A stretch of DNA of 64,000 nt from Doris montereyensis (GCA_037039925.1 JAXRKP010000031.1:540272-604271), one strand, 5' to 3'. Counted from the first letter of the stretch, positions 11,549 to 23,809 are shown. The notes: generated from the sequence alone by a model not told the origin. Translations and numbers: made by a program.

Positions 11549-14513
11549 CATAGTAATAAACTAAGTAGTAGTAGCAGTAGTAGTAATGATAATAGGATCG
11601 ATCTGTTGTTTTAGATTTTTCTTTCTTTCTTCTGCTACCTCTGGGACATATTATCAGGTCATCTTATGACTGTCAAAAGCCATACTTTTCCATGTGTGCA
11701 ATTTAATCATTATCCCGTTTTAAACTTTTTGATTTAATTCGATTTCATTTACCCACATCCACAACTAAGGCGATCTTGGGGTTTTCTGATAGGATTTTAA
11801 TTTTGCGCAGACTGGCATGTGAACAGCCAAGTGATCTTTAACATGCAAGTGTTGTGATCTGCATACGTGACCTCCTTTTTATCGTCCGTCTCCAATGGGA
11901 CTAGGTGTCGATTCACCTACCTGGACCAGAAGGGTAGATTTTATTGAAAAAAAATCGAAAAAACGTGTCAACCGTAGGCGAGGCTTGAATCCACTACCTT
12001 TGGGTTGAAAGACCGACACCTTGTCTCTGGACTACCAAGTCCCATCCTGTTTTAAGCAATTTAAATATACCATAACTTTTCTCTTAATTTTTTTGTTGGA
12101 ATGAGACATTGTCTGGGCTCTGACATACACATTGTTATATCAATCCGCATGACACAATTTGAACACACGTGTTTGCCGGCTTGTTGTCAGCCACTGACAG
12201 GTATTGACATAATCGTGTAACTTTCACCTGGAGTTTCTCTCTCTGACACCCCCCCCCCCCATTCTCTCCATTTTCCCATCAACAGGCTGTGCAGAAACTT
12301 CTCCAAAGCAGACAGCGGGTTGATATGATCATCAAAGATTTAAAGGACGATAATATTATGTGTGAGTTGCAGCAGCTGAATCTGAAAGGCAGGCCTGATT
12401 TCACTCAAAGTAGTCGTGAACAGCTGCACAAAGAGCGGCTTGACCTGAAGGTCACAACGATAGTCGCGGAGATCAAAGACGCGGTCACTGTATTGAAGGA
12501 CGAATCAACAAAGGTTGCATTGCAAGAATTTTTAAGCATGTATAGTGATTTCCGAACAAAGGAAGAGGAAATTTACTCGCATGATAGAGAGACAGTCTTA
12601 TCGAATTTGAAAAACCAATTGGAATTCTTAGGAGATACTGTAACTGGAGTAGAATGTAACACTTTAGAAAGTTCTGACAGCGCGAATGATGCTCTTGAAA
12701 GCAGGCAGGATAACCTTGAATCTCAAAATGTGACTAAAAATCCTCAAACATTCGCATTCGATGTAACTACAACTTTAAAGAGTCTCGAAGGGTTGAAAAA
12801 GACACACAAACAAACAAGGAAAGCTAAAGCCCAAATAGAGGGTCTATGTGCATGTCTAGAATTTCGTAGAATGAAGACAGAAACCAATCGAGCTGAACTG
12901 CTCAAACAGAGTGTTGAGTTATCAAAGAATTTGTCAATTATGAGAGACACGTTGATTTTTAAAAAGCATCACAGTACTACAGAATTTCAAAATACATTTG
13001 TGGGAATGAAGAACAAACTGTCAGAGGCAAGGGCGGCATATGAACGCTGGAAGATGCAAGAAATTATACTTTCTAGTTTAGTGGATAATCGAAAGGAAAT
13101 ACTTAAGGATGTACATATTTCAATTGAGAACCATCCAGGTAAAGTGCAGAAAGAAGAACTAGCACGACAGGAATTGGCTCTCGAATCAAAGAAGCTCAGA
13201 AAGTCACAAGAATACTCTGAACGAGCAAAGGTAACTATGAACCAAATGAAAACGCTTGGGTCAGACATGCTAAAATACGAAGTGCTGTATCAATCAATAA
13301 TCCGCGAGAACGTGGAACCACTTTTGAAAATGTTTTGTGTGTTTGAAAACTTAGAAACATCATTAAGAACAGCTAATGACAACTGGTCGCAGGGGCTGGA
13401 GGCAGCGTCTAGAACTACGTTGACTACCAATGATCGTGAGCTCGAACATCGCTTACAGGACACAGTCAAACGAGTCAGCACGGAAAAGAAGATGTTGGCA
13501 AACGACATTAGGTTCATTCTGTTTATCGCTCAAGATGACTCTGTCGGTAAAGGGAGATACGGTACTACTATCGGCTTCAATAAGACGCTCTCCAAAGATA
13601 AGGACTTTGACTTATCGTCTCTTGAGGAAATGCATTGTTTAGTGGATGATTTCGTAACAACAGCTAAAAGAACATTTTTAACGATGTACGCCCTTAAAAG
13701 ACTTGATGTGATTCTGGGCTTCAGTTGCTCGAAGTTGAATGTACTCAAATTTGACATCGTTCATCGGAAAACGCATTTGGAGTCGAGAAATGATGCCATC
13801 ATGATGATCTCTGACTTGGACTCTGAACATGCACGAAACGAAGAAGAACACCAATGTTTAAATACGGACAACACCCTGGGAGCATCTGCTAATTCTATTT
13901 CAAAATGCTCATCCCACTCCCACGTCTCCCAATCAAAGATTTTTTGCCCCTGGAAGTCGGATTCCAACGAAATCGCAGTCAGTTTAGAAGGAGTTTCTCT
14001 TCCCCGTGTTGTCACAAGAAGCAGGGAACATGCACCCCCTATAGTAAACGACAAAAGCTTAGGCAATGAGGTTTTTGGACAAACAGAACAGTGTCAACAT
14101 TTCAATGGGATGCCTTTGAGTCATACAGAGTCACCGTGTTGGAGTGATAAGAAGAGTGTAAAAGCTGTAAGCTCATTTAGAGAGTATGAAAACGATGTTG
14201 ATGAAGAACAGCGAGAGCGGTTTCTCCTCAAAGCACGAATAAACCACGAGCAGACTGCATTGGATATGGCCAGACACTTTCGCTTCTATGGGCAAGGATT
14301 GGATATTCTTTCGCGTCCATGTTTGCCTAGAAAGTTTCTGTTCTACACAAAAGGCATCGGTGTGTTCGCGGATGTCCACGGAGGGTTGGTGGATGCCCTT
14401 GGCATGCCTTTCCCCAAAATACGCCAATGTCCAGGACAACCAGCAGAGCTTACAGCTATGACATCAAAGGCCATCAACCGGTTCGGAAGGAAAAAGAAAT
14501 GTCTTAAATCGCC

Positions 14514-14517
<4 letters not shown>
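10717..14517 (+). CDS. Unrecognised coiled-coil protein gene (two exons seen, 763 codons from the first in-frame ATG)
   Basis: Exon 10717-10819 (acceptor CACACCAG, donor GTAAGT) joins in phase 0 to exon 12286-14517 (acceptor preceded by a C/T tract). The junction reads DFTWLP|AVQKLLQSRQRVDM. The first exon contains ATG at 10760 with G at -3 and +4, giving MESGRFDGKSKEAPDFTWLP. The frame is also open upstream to the acceptor, so earlier coding exons are possible. The large exon is Lys/Glu/Leu-rich with long charged heptad-like stretches over roughly its first 480 residues, suggesting coiled coil. A Ser/His-rich linker follows, then a compact C-terminal part containing RHFRFYGQGLDILSRP, FYTKGIGVFADVHGGL and a basic tail NRFGRKKKCLKSP. 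No signal peptide, membrane span or catalytic motif is visible. I do not recognise the family. A 2.2-kb frame free of stops in AT-rich DNA, with in-phase splice sites, makes it a convincing gene. Confidence 0.72.
10945..11580. repeat. (AGT)n/(AGC)n triplet arrays
   Basis: Two tracts, about 10945-11215 and 11299-11580, of mixed AGT and AGC (CAG-type) triplets separated by about 85 bp of unique sequence. They lie in the intron of the coiled-coil gene. The Ser and Ala/Thr open frames are artefacts. Confidence 0.93.
11735..12045 (-). mobile_element. tRNA-derived SINE, family 2 (best copy)
   Basis: Read on the minus strand, the head (12045-11970) has TGGTAGTCCAGAGAC (A-box-like) and GTGGATTCAAGCCTCGCC (B-box-like). 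A SINE body follows and ends at GATTTACCCACATC-type sequence near 11750. Sequence shared with 5464-5790 and 15029-15147 shows it is dispersed. It sits in the intron of the coiled-coil gene, antisense to it. Confidence 0.7.
12286..14517 (+). CDS. Coiled-coil gene, large terminal exon
   Basis: 743 codons plus stop, starting with GCT GTG after the AG at 12284-12285. GTG at 12289 is simply Val, not a start. The stop TAA at 14515-14517 is the first unit of a TAA microsatellite. Confidence 0.75.
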
Positions 14518-14583
<66 letters not shown>

Positions 14584-14690
14584 TAATAATGTTGATAATA
14601 ATAATAATAATATAATAGTAATGATGATGATAATAATAATGATGATAATATTAGTAATAAAATAATAAAAATAACGATAATAATAATAAG
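14515..14690. repeat. (TAA)n array overlapping the stop codon of the coiled-coil gene
   Basis: 22 uninterrupted TAA triplets (14515-14580) in the frame of the preceding gene, followed by degenerate TAA/TGA/TGATAA sequence to about 14690. Confidence 0.96.
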
Positions 14691-14732
14691 AAGAGAAATA
14701 AGAGGTGGTGGTGAAAGTTGTGGAAGTAGTAG

Positions 14733-14745
14733 TACATTTGTAGTC

Positions 14746-14825
<80 letters not shown>

Positions 14826-14857
14826 TGTTGTTGTTGTTGTTGTAGTAGTAGTAGTAA

Positions 14858-14896
<39 letters not shown>

Positions 14897-14950
14897 TAGT
14901 AATTATAATAGTAGTAGTAGTAAGTAGAAGTAATAGTAGTAGTCGTAGTC

Positions 14951-14988
<38 letters not shown>

Positions 14989-15015
14989 GGTGGTGGTGGC
15001 GGTGGTAGTTGTAGT
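14733..15015. repeat. (AGT)n with GTT and GTG segments
   Basis: About 280 bp of AGT triplets containing a GTT block near 14824 and a GTG block near 14979, with a few unit-length slips. Confidence 0.94.
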
Positions 15016-15026
15016 AGAAGAAGAAT

Positions 15027-15150
15027 TTGATTTGATTTACCCACATCCACAACTAAAGTGATCTCGGGTTTTTTGGTAGGATTTTAAATTTTGCCCAGAC
15101 TGCCTTGTAAATAGCCAAGGGCTCTTTAACGCGCACACAGTGTTGTGAAG
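15027..15150 (-). mobile_element. Partial SINE, family 2 (tail part only)
   Basis: TGATTTACCCACATCCACAA through AACGCGCACACAGTGTTGTGA matches the left parts of the copies at 5464 and 11735. The tRNA-like head is absent. It abuts the triplet array. Confidence 0.6.
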
Positions 15151-15714
15151 AACGAGAAGAAGAAATAAGAGAAAAATAAGTAGAAGAATAATGGCAATAA
15201 CATCAGTCTAACGGGGTATCACTTTGCATCCCTGTTGAATTTCTAAACCCAAAACAAAACATTTGAAATAATGAACTTCCGCAACCCCTATCCAATATCT
15301 CATTCCATCCATCTAAGGGTAAATGAAAAGACAGACAAGTATGAGTGCAAACGTTCTGGAAATGTTTTTTCAAGAAAAGAAAATGTTAAGGGTACATGAC
15401 ATGTACATGTTTATTTATATTATTACTCGTCAAAAGTGGTAACATTTTTTTTTTCTGTCAATCTAGTCATTTTTACAGCCCCTGTTCCCATAAGGAGAGA
15501 TAAATAGGGAATACATAACAAAGCAAAATGTATCGTAAAGATAACACAAACATACGCTAAGGTGGCAACACAACCGAAATTTCCGATCGTCAACGAAAAG
15601 TTGTATCAATATCAATAGCATCATTGGTTAGAAGAACACCTTCTTCCTTTGTTTGTTTTTCATCCAAATCAGTCAAATAAAAAAGGCAGATAAAAGCCAG
15701 ACGCTAATTGTGCT

Positions 15715-16245
15715 ATCTTTATTATTGTACGAAACTATTTATTCATGCTCACAGTCATCATCACCAATCTTGACTACTGCGATTCTCTTCTCCACGGCCA
15801 ACCCCCAAAAAACCCCAAACACAACCAAAAGACCTGAAAAGATTCAGAATGTAAAGCGTCCCGTGTCATTACTAAAACAAAACCATCGGATCACATCACC
15901 CCGTTTTTGGAAACTCTTCATCGACTGTCCGTGGAGAGGAGAATTGAGTACAGCAGAGTATATCTTGTCTTCAAATGTGTACACGATTTGGCACCGGTTC
16001 ACCTTACTTCCGTCTCGAGTTCTTACTTTCCATTTCGCAATCTACGATCCTCAACTTCTATTTCTATTGCTATTGTGTCCGAGTCTGAGTCTGAGACACA
16101 ATTCTCTGCACGCGCTTTCTCCATTTCAGTCCCTCGTCTGATTTGAAACTCTGTCCGTCAAAACGCGAAAAAGTCCTGATCTTTCTACCTTTACTTTAAG
16201 CAGACTCATAACCAAACGTTTTAGAATTGCTTTTCGTTAAATCAC
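15715..16245 (+). mobile_element. LINE 3' fragment (C-terminal region of reverse transcriptase ORF, CR1/L2/jockey-like)
   Basis: Plus-strand translation, allowing slips, gives ITNLDYCDSLLHG, SDHITPFLETLHRLSVERRI, EYSRVYLVFKCVHDLAP, FPFRNLRSS and FSARAFSISVPRLI. These match the familiar LDYCNSLLYG, DHITPVLKSLHWLP.RIEYK, FKCLHGLAP.YL, RSLRSS and FS..APRLWN motifs of LINE C-termini. Internal stops show decay. Confidence 0.8.
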
Positions 16246-16249
16246 CGTT

Positions 16250-17160
16250 ATCGTTTTATATAAACCTTCGATAATATCGTGTTGAATGTATTGTCCCATT
16301 ATTGTGAAGACGAACAGAGTGAACGAAAGGTAGACAAAGAGAGACCTAGCTGCTAGACCAACCTAACTGATTAATAAATACAATAATATTCAGTGATGTA
16401 TGTACGCCAGTGAAATTCTAAGCGCATATAAGTGACTCAGAAATCACCATTACTACATGTATTACTAACAGGGGGTGTCTATGTTGTTGGAACACAAGAG
16501 CAAATACACTCATGCTTATTCGTGTCCATTGAAATTTGAAACTTCTCCACTACATGGAAACACATTCATACTCTTTGTGTTTTGTTCTTTTGCGCCCCCC
16601 CCCCCCCCCTTCTTCCCGACATAAGGTCAACAAAGAGAAAGAACAAGAAACAAGCCACACTTTGTTGCTTTGTTTTTCATTTTAATTTTATTATTTTTTC
16701 ACCATTTTTATTCTGGAACTTTTTCATCAAACAACAGTCAAAGCTTCATATGTAACTAATCTTAGCACACAGAAAATGGAACTGTTATGTTAAAAAAAAA
16801 AATAGTAACTGAACAATGACATGTTAAACATCAGTTTCCTTCTCACCCTGAACTTGAGGTCATGCATTAGGGTCATTTCAATCAATAATGCTCATATTAA
16901 TGTGGAATATTTGAATAGAATAATATATTACTTAACATTAATTATGAAACAATGTACAAAGGATTCTTTACATCGATATGCTGTCAAGTATTTCAGATTC
17001 ACAATTTTGAATACTGGACAATGATACATCTATAGAGGGTCAGGATCAAGTTTTTAGTTACCAGGTCATCACCCATTGCAAGAGTAAGGACAAGACTGAG
17101 CTTTGACACAGCCACAGCGCTTCATCAAACCTTCATCAAACCATACGTCCCCTCAGATAA
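16250..17160. other. Non-coding stretch
   Basis: AT-rich DNA with a polyC run at about 16597-16609. No coding block or repeat family is recognised. Confidence 0.45.
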
Positions 17161-17162
17161 CA

Positions 17163-17542
<380 letters not shown>

Positions 17543-18215
17543 GGGGAACCTTAGCCACAGAGAAAGAAAAGAAGGTCCTAATGCAGACCATTGGTATAGA
17601 TCTAGGGTCAAACAGATGGTGAGGCAAGTATATTAGTAAGCAGAGCAGACGACCAGTGTTTGAATTTGTAGCAAGTGCACTGACAAATTTTATCTCTCTT
17701 TGCTGGAAAAAGGCAAAAGTAGTAAAAGAAACAGATTAAAACAGATTGACTGATTGTACGAAAAGACTCATTAGGTGTTTAAAGTGAAGAAATTGACTTT
17801 ACAACCAGTAAAGGGTCAACAGCAGACTTATTGTAGTGTCAGTCTATTTCAACAAAATATGATTTTGAGGACAGAATGCAATATACAGAAATATAAAACA
17901 TACAACAGGAACAGTTTCAAAGAAATGAAATGAGAAAAGATACATATAGACTATTGCCATTTAATTCGTCTTTTTTGCTTTGGATGGGAGAAATTTTCTC
18001 CTCCAAAATTCTTAATGATAGTATTGATAACAATCTACTAAAATGAGACACAAATGCTCACAAAATGAAAAGTGAGATAATAATAATACCATCAATTCAA
18101 CTTCCATAGCAAATTAAGACATTGTTCTTTCTCTGATATATGTCATTGACAATGTTGTCAAAGGGTTATCTGTGGGTCTCTGACACAAAACAATCTAAAA
18201 TTAAAGAGGGGAAAA
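17543..18215. other. Non-coding stretch
   Basis: AT-rich sequence with no gene or repeat recognised. Confidence 0.45.
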
Positions 18216-18219
18216 GGTA

Positions 18220-18440
18220 GGCAAATGATCCGTAATGACACAAAAGGAGCCACAGTGGAGTGAAGTTAAAAGTGATAAACAACACTAAGTGACAACTCCA
18301 CCAAAGAAGACAGAACAAACGCATGATGTTTTAGGTATGACCATTCATCAGACAACAAACGGAAAACACCCTAAACGTCACGTGTTTGTTCTGTCTTCCT
18401 TGGTGGAGTTGTCACTAGTTGTCATTTATTACTTTTGATC
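18220..18440. mobile_element. Head-to-head inverted copies of a dispersed element
   Basis: The left part (about 18225-18360) is a minus-oriented copy of the element also at 22465 and 35249. The right part (18369-18440) is a plus-oriented partial copy. Together they form arms of about 70 bp, for example GTGACAACTCCACCAA at about 18289 and TTGGTGGAGTTGTCAC at about 18399, around a loop of about 33 bp. Confidence 0.75.
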
Positions 18441-20140
18441 AATAACGAGGAATTTGTTTATTTTCACTATATGGACTAAACACCTACATTTATCAACAGT
18501 TAATATTTTATTTTTAAATTCAGCCTACAACTACAATATAAATTCAACTATTTTGGGCTGAAATCCAGGTATATATATATCATATGTTTCAATATATATT
18601 TTAACAAATTTCTAAACACAATGCACACAGTAGTTGACGAATGATAACATAGTTAAAATATAATAATTGATTTTACAAAGTTCATAACGGCCATTAGGAG
18701 CACCCTATATTATTTTTAGTTGTTGCAGACACAAAATTAAACCAGTAAGATTTATGTAACATTCTCGCACAACAAATTTCAAAAGGCCTTTACAGATATT
18801 TTTGTCTCAAAGAGAACTACATGTACCACGAAAAAGATTTACGGACACAATCAAGAACAAATTTATGATGGATACAACTGTCCATATTAAAGCTAAGAAT
18901 ACCCAGAATGTCAGTAATATCAAATTGTAACAGTCATTGAAACACGAAGTAACAAATTGCTATTACATGACACACAAACTTGACACAAGATTACATTTAA
19001 CGTAAATATTTAGATCATTTCAATCTCTTCAAAAATGTTGAACACTAGTTTTCAAGGGGGAAAAAAAGGACAAAAAACAAAGACTGTTCAATAAAAATAG
19101 CACATTTTTACATTATGTAATGTTTCACAAGTACCATGGTAAAGGAATTGTTCCTACAGCAACAAAAGTCAAGAGCATAACTGTACAAAGGCATCCATGA
19201 GCAAATCAACAGTCACATAGAATCACCACTCACTTTCTCAACAATGATAATGATAATTTAATAATAAAAAACCAAAACATGTACAGATTACTAAAATCAC
19301 AACCAATTTTACACTGATTCAATAGAGAAATAACAGTGGGAATAATAATGAAGTATAAGTGAAATTCAAATTTCAGTAAAACAGGAATGGTAGAAAAGAG
19401 GGGAAATATGTGAATAAAATTGATGATTACTGTTTCCACAAAAGTAACAGAGAAAAGGAATGTACAGAAATAAATAACTACAGTAATAATGTCTTACATG
19501 GGTTTTACATCCAGACAAAATTATAATATACATATTTCAGTGGCATTTGACTTCTCTGTCAGAAAAAGAAAAGAGGAAGAATTTTACAACCACCTCTGAT
19601 CTTAAAAATGTTGTTTACATAAACTTTGGTCAAAGCAACGTTGAGAATAAAAGGCTAAAAAAATTAGCCTGATTTATTGATTAGCACTTGGTTACAGTTA
19701 AATGAGTGATGTCTATGGTCTAGTGGCTGAATTGACACACTTCAGATGATGAGGCACAGCTACTGACCTTTTCAACTCGAAAAACAGCCGCTGACCATGC
19801 AAACTAATTCTAACTTGCTCGACACCTCGAAATATTCCAGAAAACATTGCAAATTTACTTGAACCCACCCCCCCCCCCCCCCCCCCCCCAAAGAAAATAA
19901 CAAAAACACCACATATCACTGGCCTTTCTAACAAGGTGCGACAGTTGTTTTGTGAACTCAGAATCGGATGGCATCTCCAGACTTTCACATCTCTCTTAGC
20001 CTATGCCGTTAACTTAGGGTTTCTTCAATAAGAAAAAATACAATTAACCCTCATCAGATTATTATTACTATACATGCATGTACTTTTTAAGGTAAAAACA
20101 GACTTATGGACTCAAAGTAATAAAAATATTTATCTAATAC
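18441..20140. other. Non-coding AT-rich stretch
   Basis: No supported gene. It contains a 22-base C run at 19868-19889. Confidence 0.4.
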
Positions 20141-20144
20141 CACT

Positions 20145-20398
20145 GGTTGGTAGCTATGATGAGGTCCTGGGCTCGAATCCTGTCAATACTAGGTTCGACA
20201 TTGTGTTCCTTGGGAAAGACATTTAACACCAATTTTCGCCACACAACAGCTTGAGAATAACAATCTGTGACAATCTGTGACAGACTAGCGTCCTGTTCAG
20301 GAGGTGATTATTATCACCTGTTCCACTTCACCCTACAGAAATTGGGATACGTTCTCTATAAGCTGTAAAGGCCTTGAAAGAACTTTACGTTTACTAGT
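20145..20398 (+). mobile_element. tRNA-derived SINE, family 1 (V/Meta-SINE-like)
   Basis: The tRNA-like head has GGTAGCTATGATGAGG and GGGCTCGAATCCTGTC (B box). The body has ACATTGTGTTCCTTGGGAAA, GACTAGCGTCCTG, GTGATTATTATCACCTGTTC and GGCCTTGAAAGAACTTTA. The body is shared with 34070-34310 and, inverted, with 42648-42915. Confidence 0.8.
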
Positions 20399-20399
20399 G

Positions 20400-22200
20400 A
20401 AATGAAATTGTCTTCCTCTATCAACATTTCAACATTATTAAGTTGATAGCCAAGTGTGATATAAGATATATGTTTGTTTGACTAGGATTCACGATGTCCA
20501 TTGTATGTGGCATTAGTGGCAATCTCTGGGTGAATTGAGAGGAAATAACAAAATGAAACAAAAGGAAAATAAGGACATAAGCAGAACCTGCCAGCAGCTC
20601 CCATAAATTACCCCCCACCAACCTCCTAAGTATCCACATGTGCAATGAAATTCTTCATGCAGCTCATTTTGCATGTGAGACTGTGACAAACTGTCATTGA
20701 AATACCCTACTCTAGAAGAAGTTTGTGTCTACTTCAAAGTTTTCTTATTGATGTTTTGATAAATCGTATTGATTTATTTGTTCAAACATGAATAAAGAGA
20801 CAACTAACATAATATGTGTTGTTTTGTGTGGTATGACGTCAAGAAAATCTTTTATAATGGGTGTGAATGACTGTTTTTAGCTAAGTTTGAAATAAATCAT
20901 TTTGACCTTTGAATTTGATGCATGAAAGAAATAAGAGAAGAAAACAACAAACCATATTGGAGCAAATATGCAGCATACTTTAACACAAAATTGTTCAGTT
21001 ATGACTTGTTTGAGAAGTCGTCAAAGACTACAAGCTAAAGAATTAAGAGCAATGGTTTAAATTTTAAAAAAAGAAGAGAAATGAAAAAGTTACATACAAT
21101 ATGAATATGACAAAATACTATCCACAGATTTCAACATAATGATTAATGCATTACAAATCAGGGATGGAGAGAGCCTTTAGAAACACAACAATCCTGCATT
21201 CTATTGTGATGATGAAAATTTGTGACATGCATGTAAGAGCACTACAAGGTAACAGCCATTAAAATCACAAATATGTTGCTATATTCATTTCCAGACTACG
21301 GAGCAGGCTAAGTATTACTAGAGAAGGGACAACCAATGTCAAATAACAAACAAATATATATATACCCTGTATGATATTGGTGCCTGATGGCAGGTAGTTG
21401 GATAAGAGAGCATGAAGTTCCAGTTCCATGTTGAAATCTCAGTTTTGCAAGACCTAATGTTGTGTTGCTGATGTGAAGACATAACTATGTTTTTACCTCA
21501 CTATGATGCATGTGGGTACCACCTATATATAGCTAGCTAGGTGAAGTTGGTGGTGGACCATTGCCCTGTACTGAGACTGATCCTGAATTGCCTGTTATCC
21601 TTGATGCTATTTGCTACAATGTTGAGATGAACTTTGGCTTTTCTGGACTCTAGGCGTGGAGGAGGAATGTAGATAGCCTAGTATGTATCGGAAAACTATC
21701 CAAAGTTATGTCTTGAGATGTTGAGACCCGTACCATGAGCCGAATAAACCCCCAAAAAACTAGAAATTTTGGAAGAACTCTCACACTCACATTCTGCAAT
21801 ACATTAATAATTGAGTTCCCACTGTGCCACCTGGATGTATGTAAGTAGCAAAAAACATCTGAGTACTAGGATTCCTGAAATCAGATGATTGTCGGAATGG
21901 CTGACAAGAGCTAGAGGTCCACGTTTGATTTATAATTCCCATCCCTTTCCATTTGGGCACCATCTGACTTATGTTTTATCATATTTGATTTCACACTTTG
22001 CAAGTTATTTTGCCATTGAGTCTAGATCTAATTTTCTCTCCTTCCCTCCTTTATTTCATTTGTGACCAGCTAAAATCGAACAAGTGTACTCAGCTGATCC
22101 GACTTGATACACCCAGGAATGGAAAAGAGTTTCATTAGGTGATTCAGTCAATATTTTAAGTACACTGTTTCCAAATACATGGACATAAGAGGCAACAAAG
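20400..22200. other. Non-coding stretch
   Basis: AT-rich sequence with no gene, splice-flanked coding block or repeat family recognised. Confidence 0.4.
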
Positions 22201-22206
22201 AAGAGG

Positions 22207-22470
22207 CCTCTCTCTCTCTCTATTTCTCTCCTTCTCTCTCTCTATTTCTCTCCTTCTCTCTCTCTATTTCTCTCTCCTTCTCTCTCTCTATTTCTCCTTC
22301 TTTCCTTCTCTCTCTCTATTTCTCTCCCTCTCTCTCTCTATTTCTCTCTCCTTCTCTCTCTCTATTTCTCTCCTTCTCTCTCTATTTCTCTCCTTCTCTC
22401 TCTCTCTATTTCTCTCCTTCTCTCTCTCTATTTCTCCTTCTTTCCTTCCCTCTCTCTCTATTTCTCTCCT
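22207..22470. repeat. CTCTCTATTTCTCTCCTT minisatellite
   Basis: About a dozen imperfect copies of an 18-20 bp CT-rich unit. The last unit passes directly into the dispersed element, whose own first bases (CTCCTTCTCACC) resemble the unit. Confidence 0.92.
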
Positions 22471-22770
22471 TCTCACCTTTTATTACTTACTTATTTTCAT
22501 ATTTTTATTTCATTCTAGATCTGAACCTTCCATTCTCGCTCATTCTTCACATCCCCCTCTACTACGTTTCTTATCATCACTGTCTTTTTTCTTTCTTTCT
22601 TCCTCCTTTCTGTTTTTCTTCTGACATTACATTGTGTGATGCCTGAGGTAGTACTTAGATCTAGATTCTAGATATTTCTCGCTTGTTGTCTGACGAAGGG
22701 TCACACCCGAAACGTCACGTGTTTGTTCTGTCTTTATTAGTGGAGTTGTCACTTATTGTCATATTTCGCC
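22465..22770 (+). mobile_element. Dispersed element, copy A
   Basis: About 305 bp nearly matching the reverse complement of 35249-35560. Shared blocks include TTATTACTTACTTATTTTCA, TTCTAGATCTGAACCTTCCA, ACATTGTGTGATG and TTGTTGTCTGACGAAGGGT. The right end (GTCTGACGAAGGGTCACACC, GAAACGTCACGTG) has a hammerhead-ribozyme-like core. The class is not certain; Penelope-like retroelements carry similar cores. Confidence 0.7.
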
Positions 22771-22779
22771 TTTGGATTC

Positions 22780-23700
22780 ACTCCACTGTGGCTCCTTCGC
22801 ATTATGTGACCTATGTGTTAACTACCAGTGCCATCCATGGTCTACTTTTATATCTATTTATAGTCGATTTCATACAAAAATATTCATCAAAGCACAACAA
22901 TAAAAGTAAAAAGCATGGCAAGTTTGGCATTCAAAAAGGAATGTAAGATACGTAATTATTTGTTGTTATTATTATATGCCACAGACATAGTCAAATCTTC
23001 CTGAATAAAGACAGCTAGTGACAGCAGTAAGGTAATGGGTATATGAAAACACAAAACAAACAATGATTCAAACTGACTTTTGAAGACTGAAACAAGAAGA
23101 AACGTTAAATAGTATCATATTAAAAATTAAGACACAAAGCATGATCTTTCAAATTGTTATCAAATATGCGACCACAGGCGTGATATCTAAAAACCATATG
23201 GAAGATTTAACATTTTAAATATAATTCCATCAATTCTTTACCTGTTTGCTGAATATAGAAATATAAATTTTTGTTCTTTCACTGTTAACTACAAGGCTGC
23301 AAATGATTCAAGCGTGACATACTGTTTTCCCTCTTTAGGACTATCACTATCACTATAACATTTTCTATTTATAGTTATATATTATGTACTTTAGCAATAA
23401 CACTGATAACAATTGGAATATGTGAAATGTATTATCTTTTAACATGAAAATTCAGAATAGAGATAATGTTAACAATGACAGGATGATGATATTCAATTCT
23501 ATGTAGAATGTTACAATGCAGGATTTAAGATTGCAAATTTAAAATCACCTGTTCCATCTATATTACACATTCAACAAGATGTTTCCCCCCCCCCCCAATG
23601 AAATCATATTCTTTGAATTTCATATTCCTATATGTCCATATACCAAATTTTCCATTTCAGTCACCTGTCTTTATTTTCCGTAACATAGTATGTTCAGTTC
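22780..23700. other. Non-coding stretch
   Basis: The first 35 bases or so (TTCACTCCACTGTGGCTCCT) continue element sequence also seen near 18250. Beyond that it is AT-rich with no gene seen. Confidence 0.45.
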
Positions 23701-23704
23701 ATCA

Positions 23705-23809
23705 TCATTTAACTTCAAAAGGCAAGGAGACAAAACCATAATATTCAGCTTTCTTCAGGCCTGGTTCTTTTCTCCTCCTCTCTTGCTTTTGATACTCCTT
23801 ATTGAAGTT
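23705..23809 (-). CDS. Possible terminal exon of an unknown gene
   Basis: On the minus strand, AG acceptor (GTGTTCTTTAG) at 23810-23811 is followed by 34 open codons and a stop. They encode NFNKEYQKQERRRKEPGLKK then AEYYGFVSLPFEVK. The charged composition and the acceptor look coding, but no partner exon was found and no family is recognised. Phase does not match the last USP exons, so it is not their alternative end. Confidence 0.3.
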   Translation of the reverse strand, partial: NFNKEYQKQERRRKEPGLKKAEYYGFVSLPFEVK

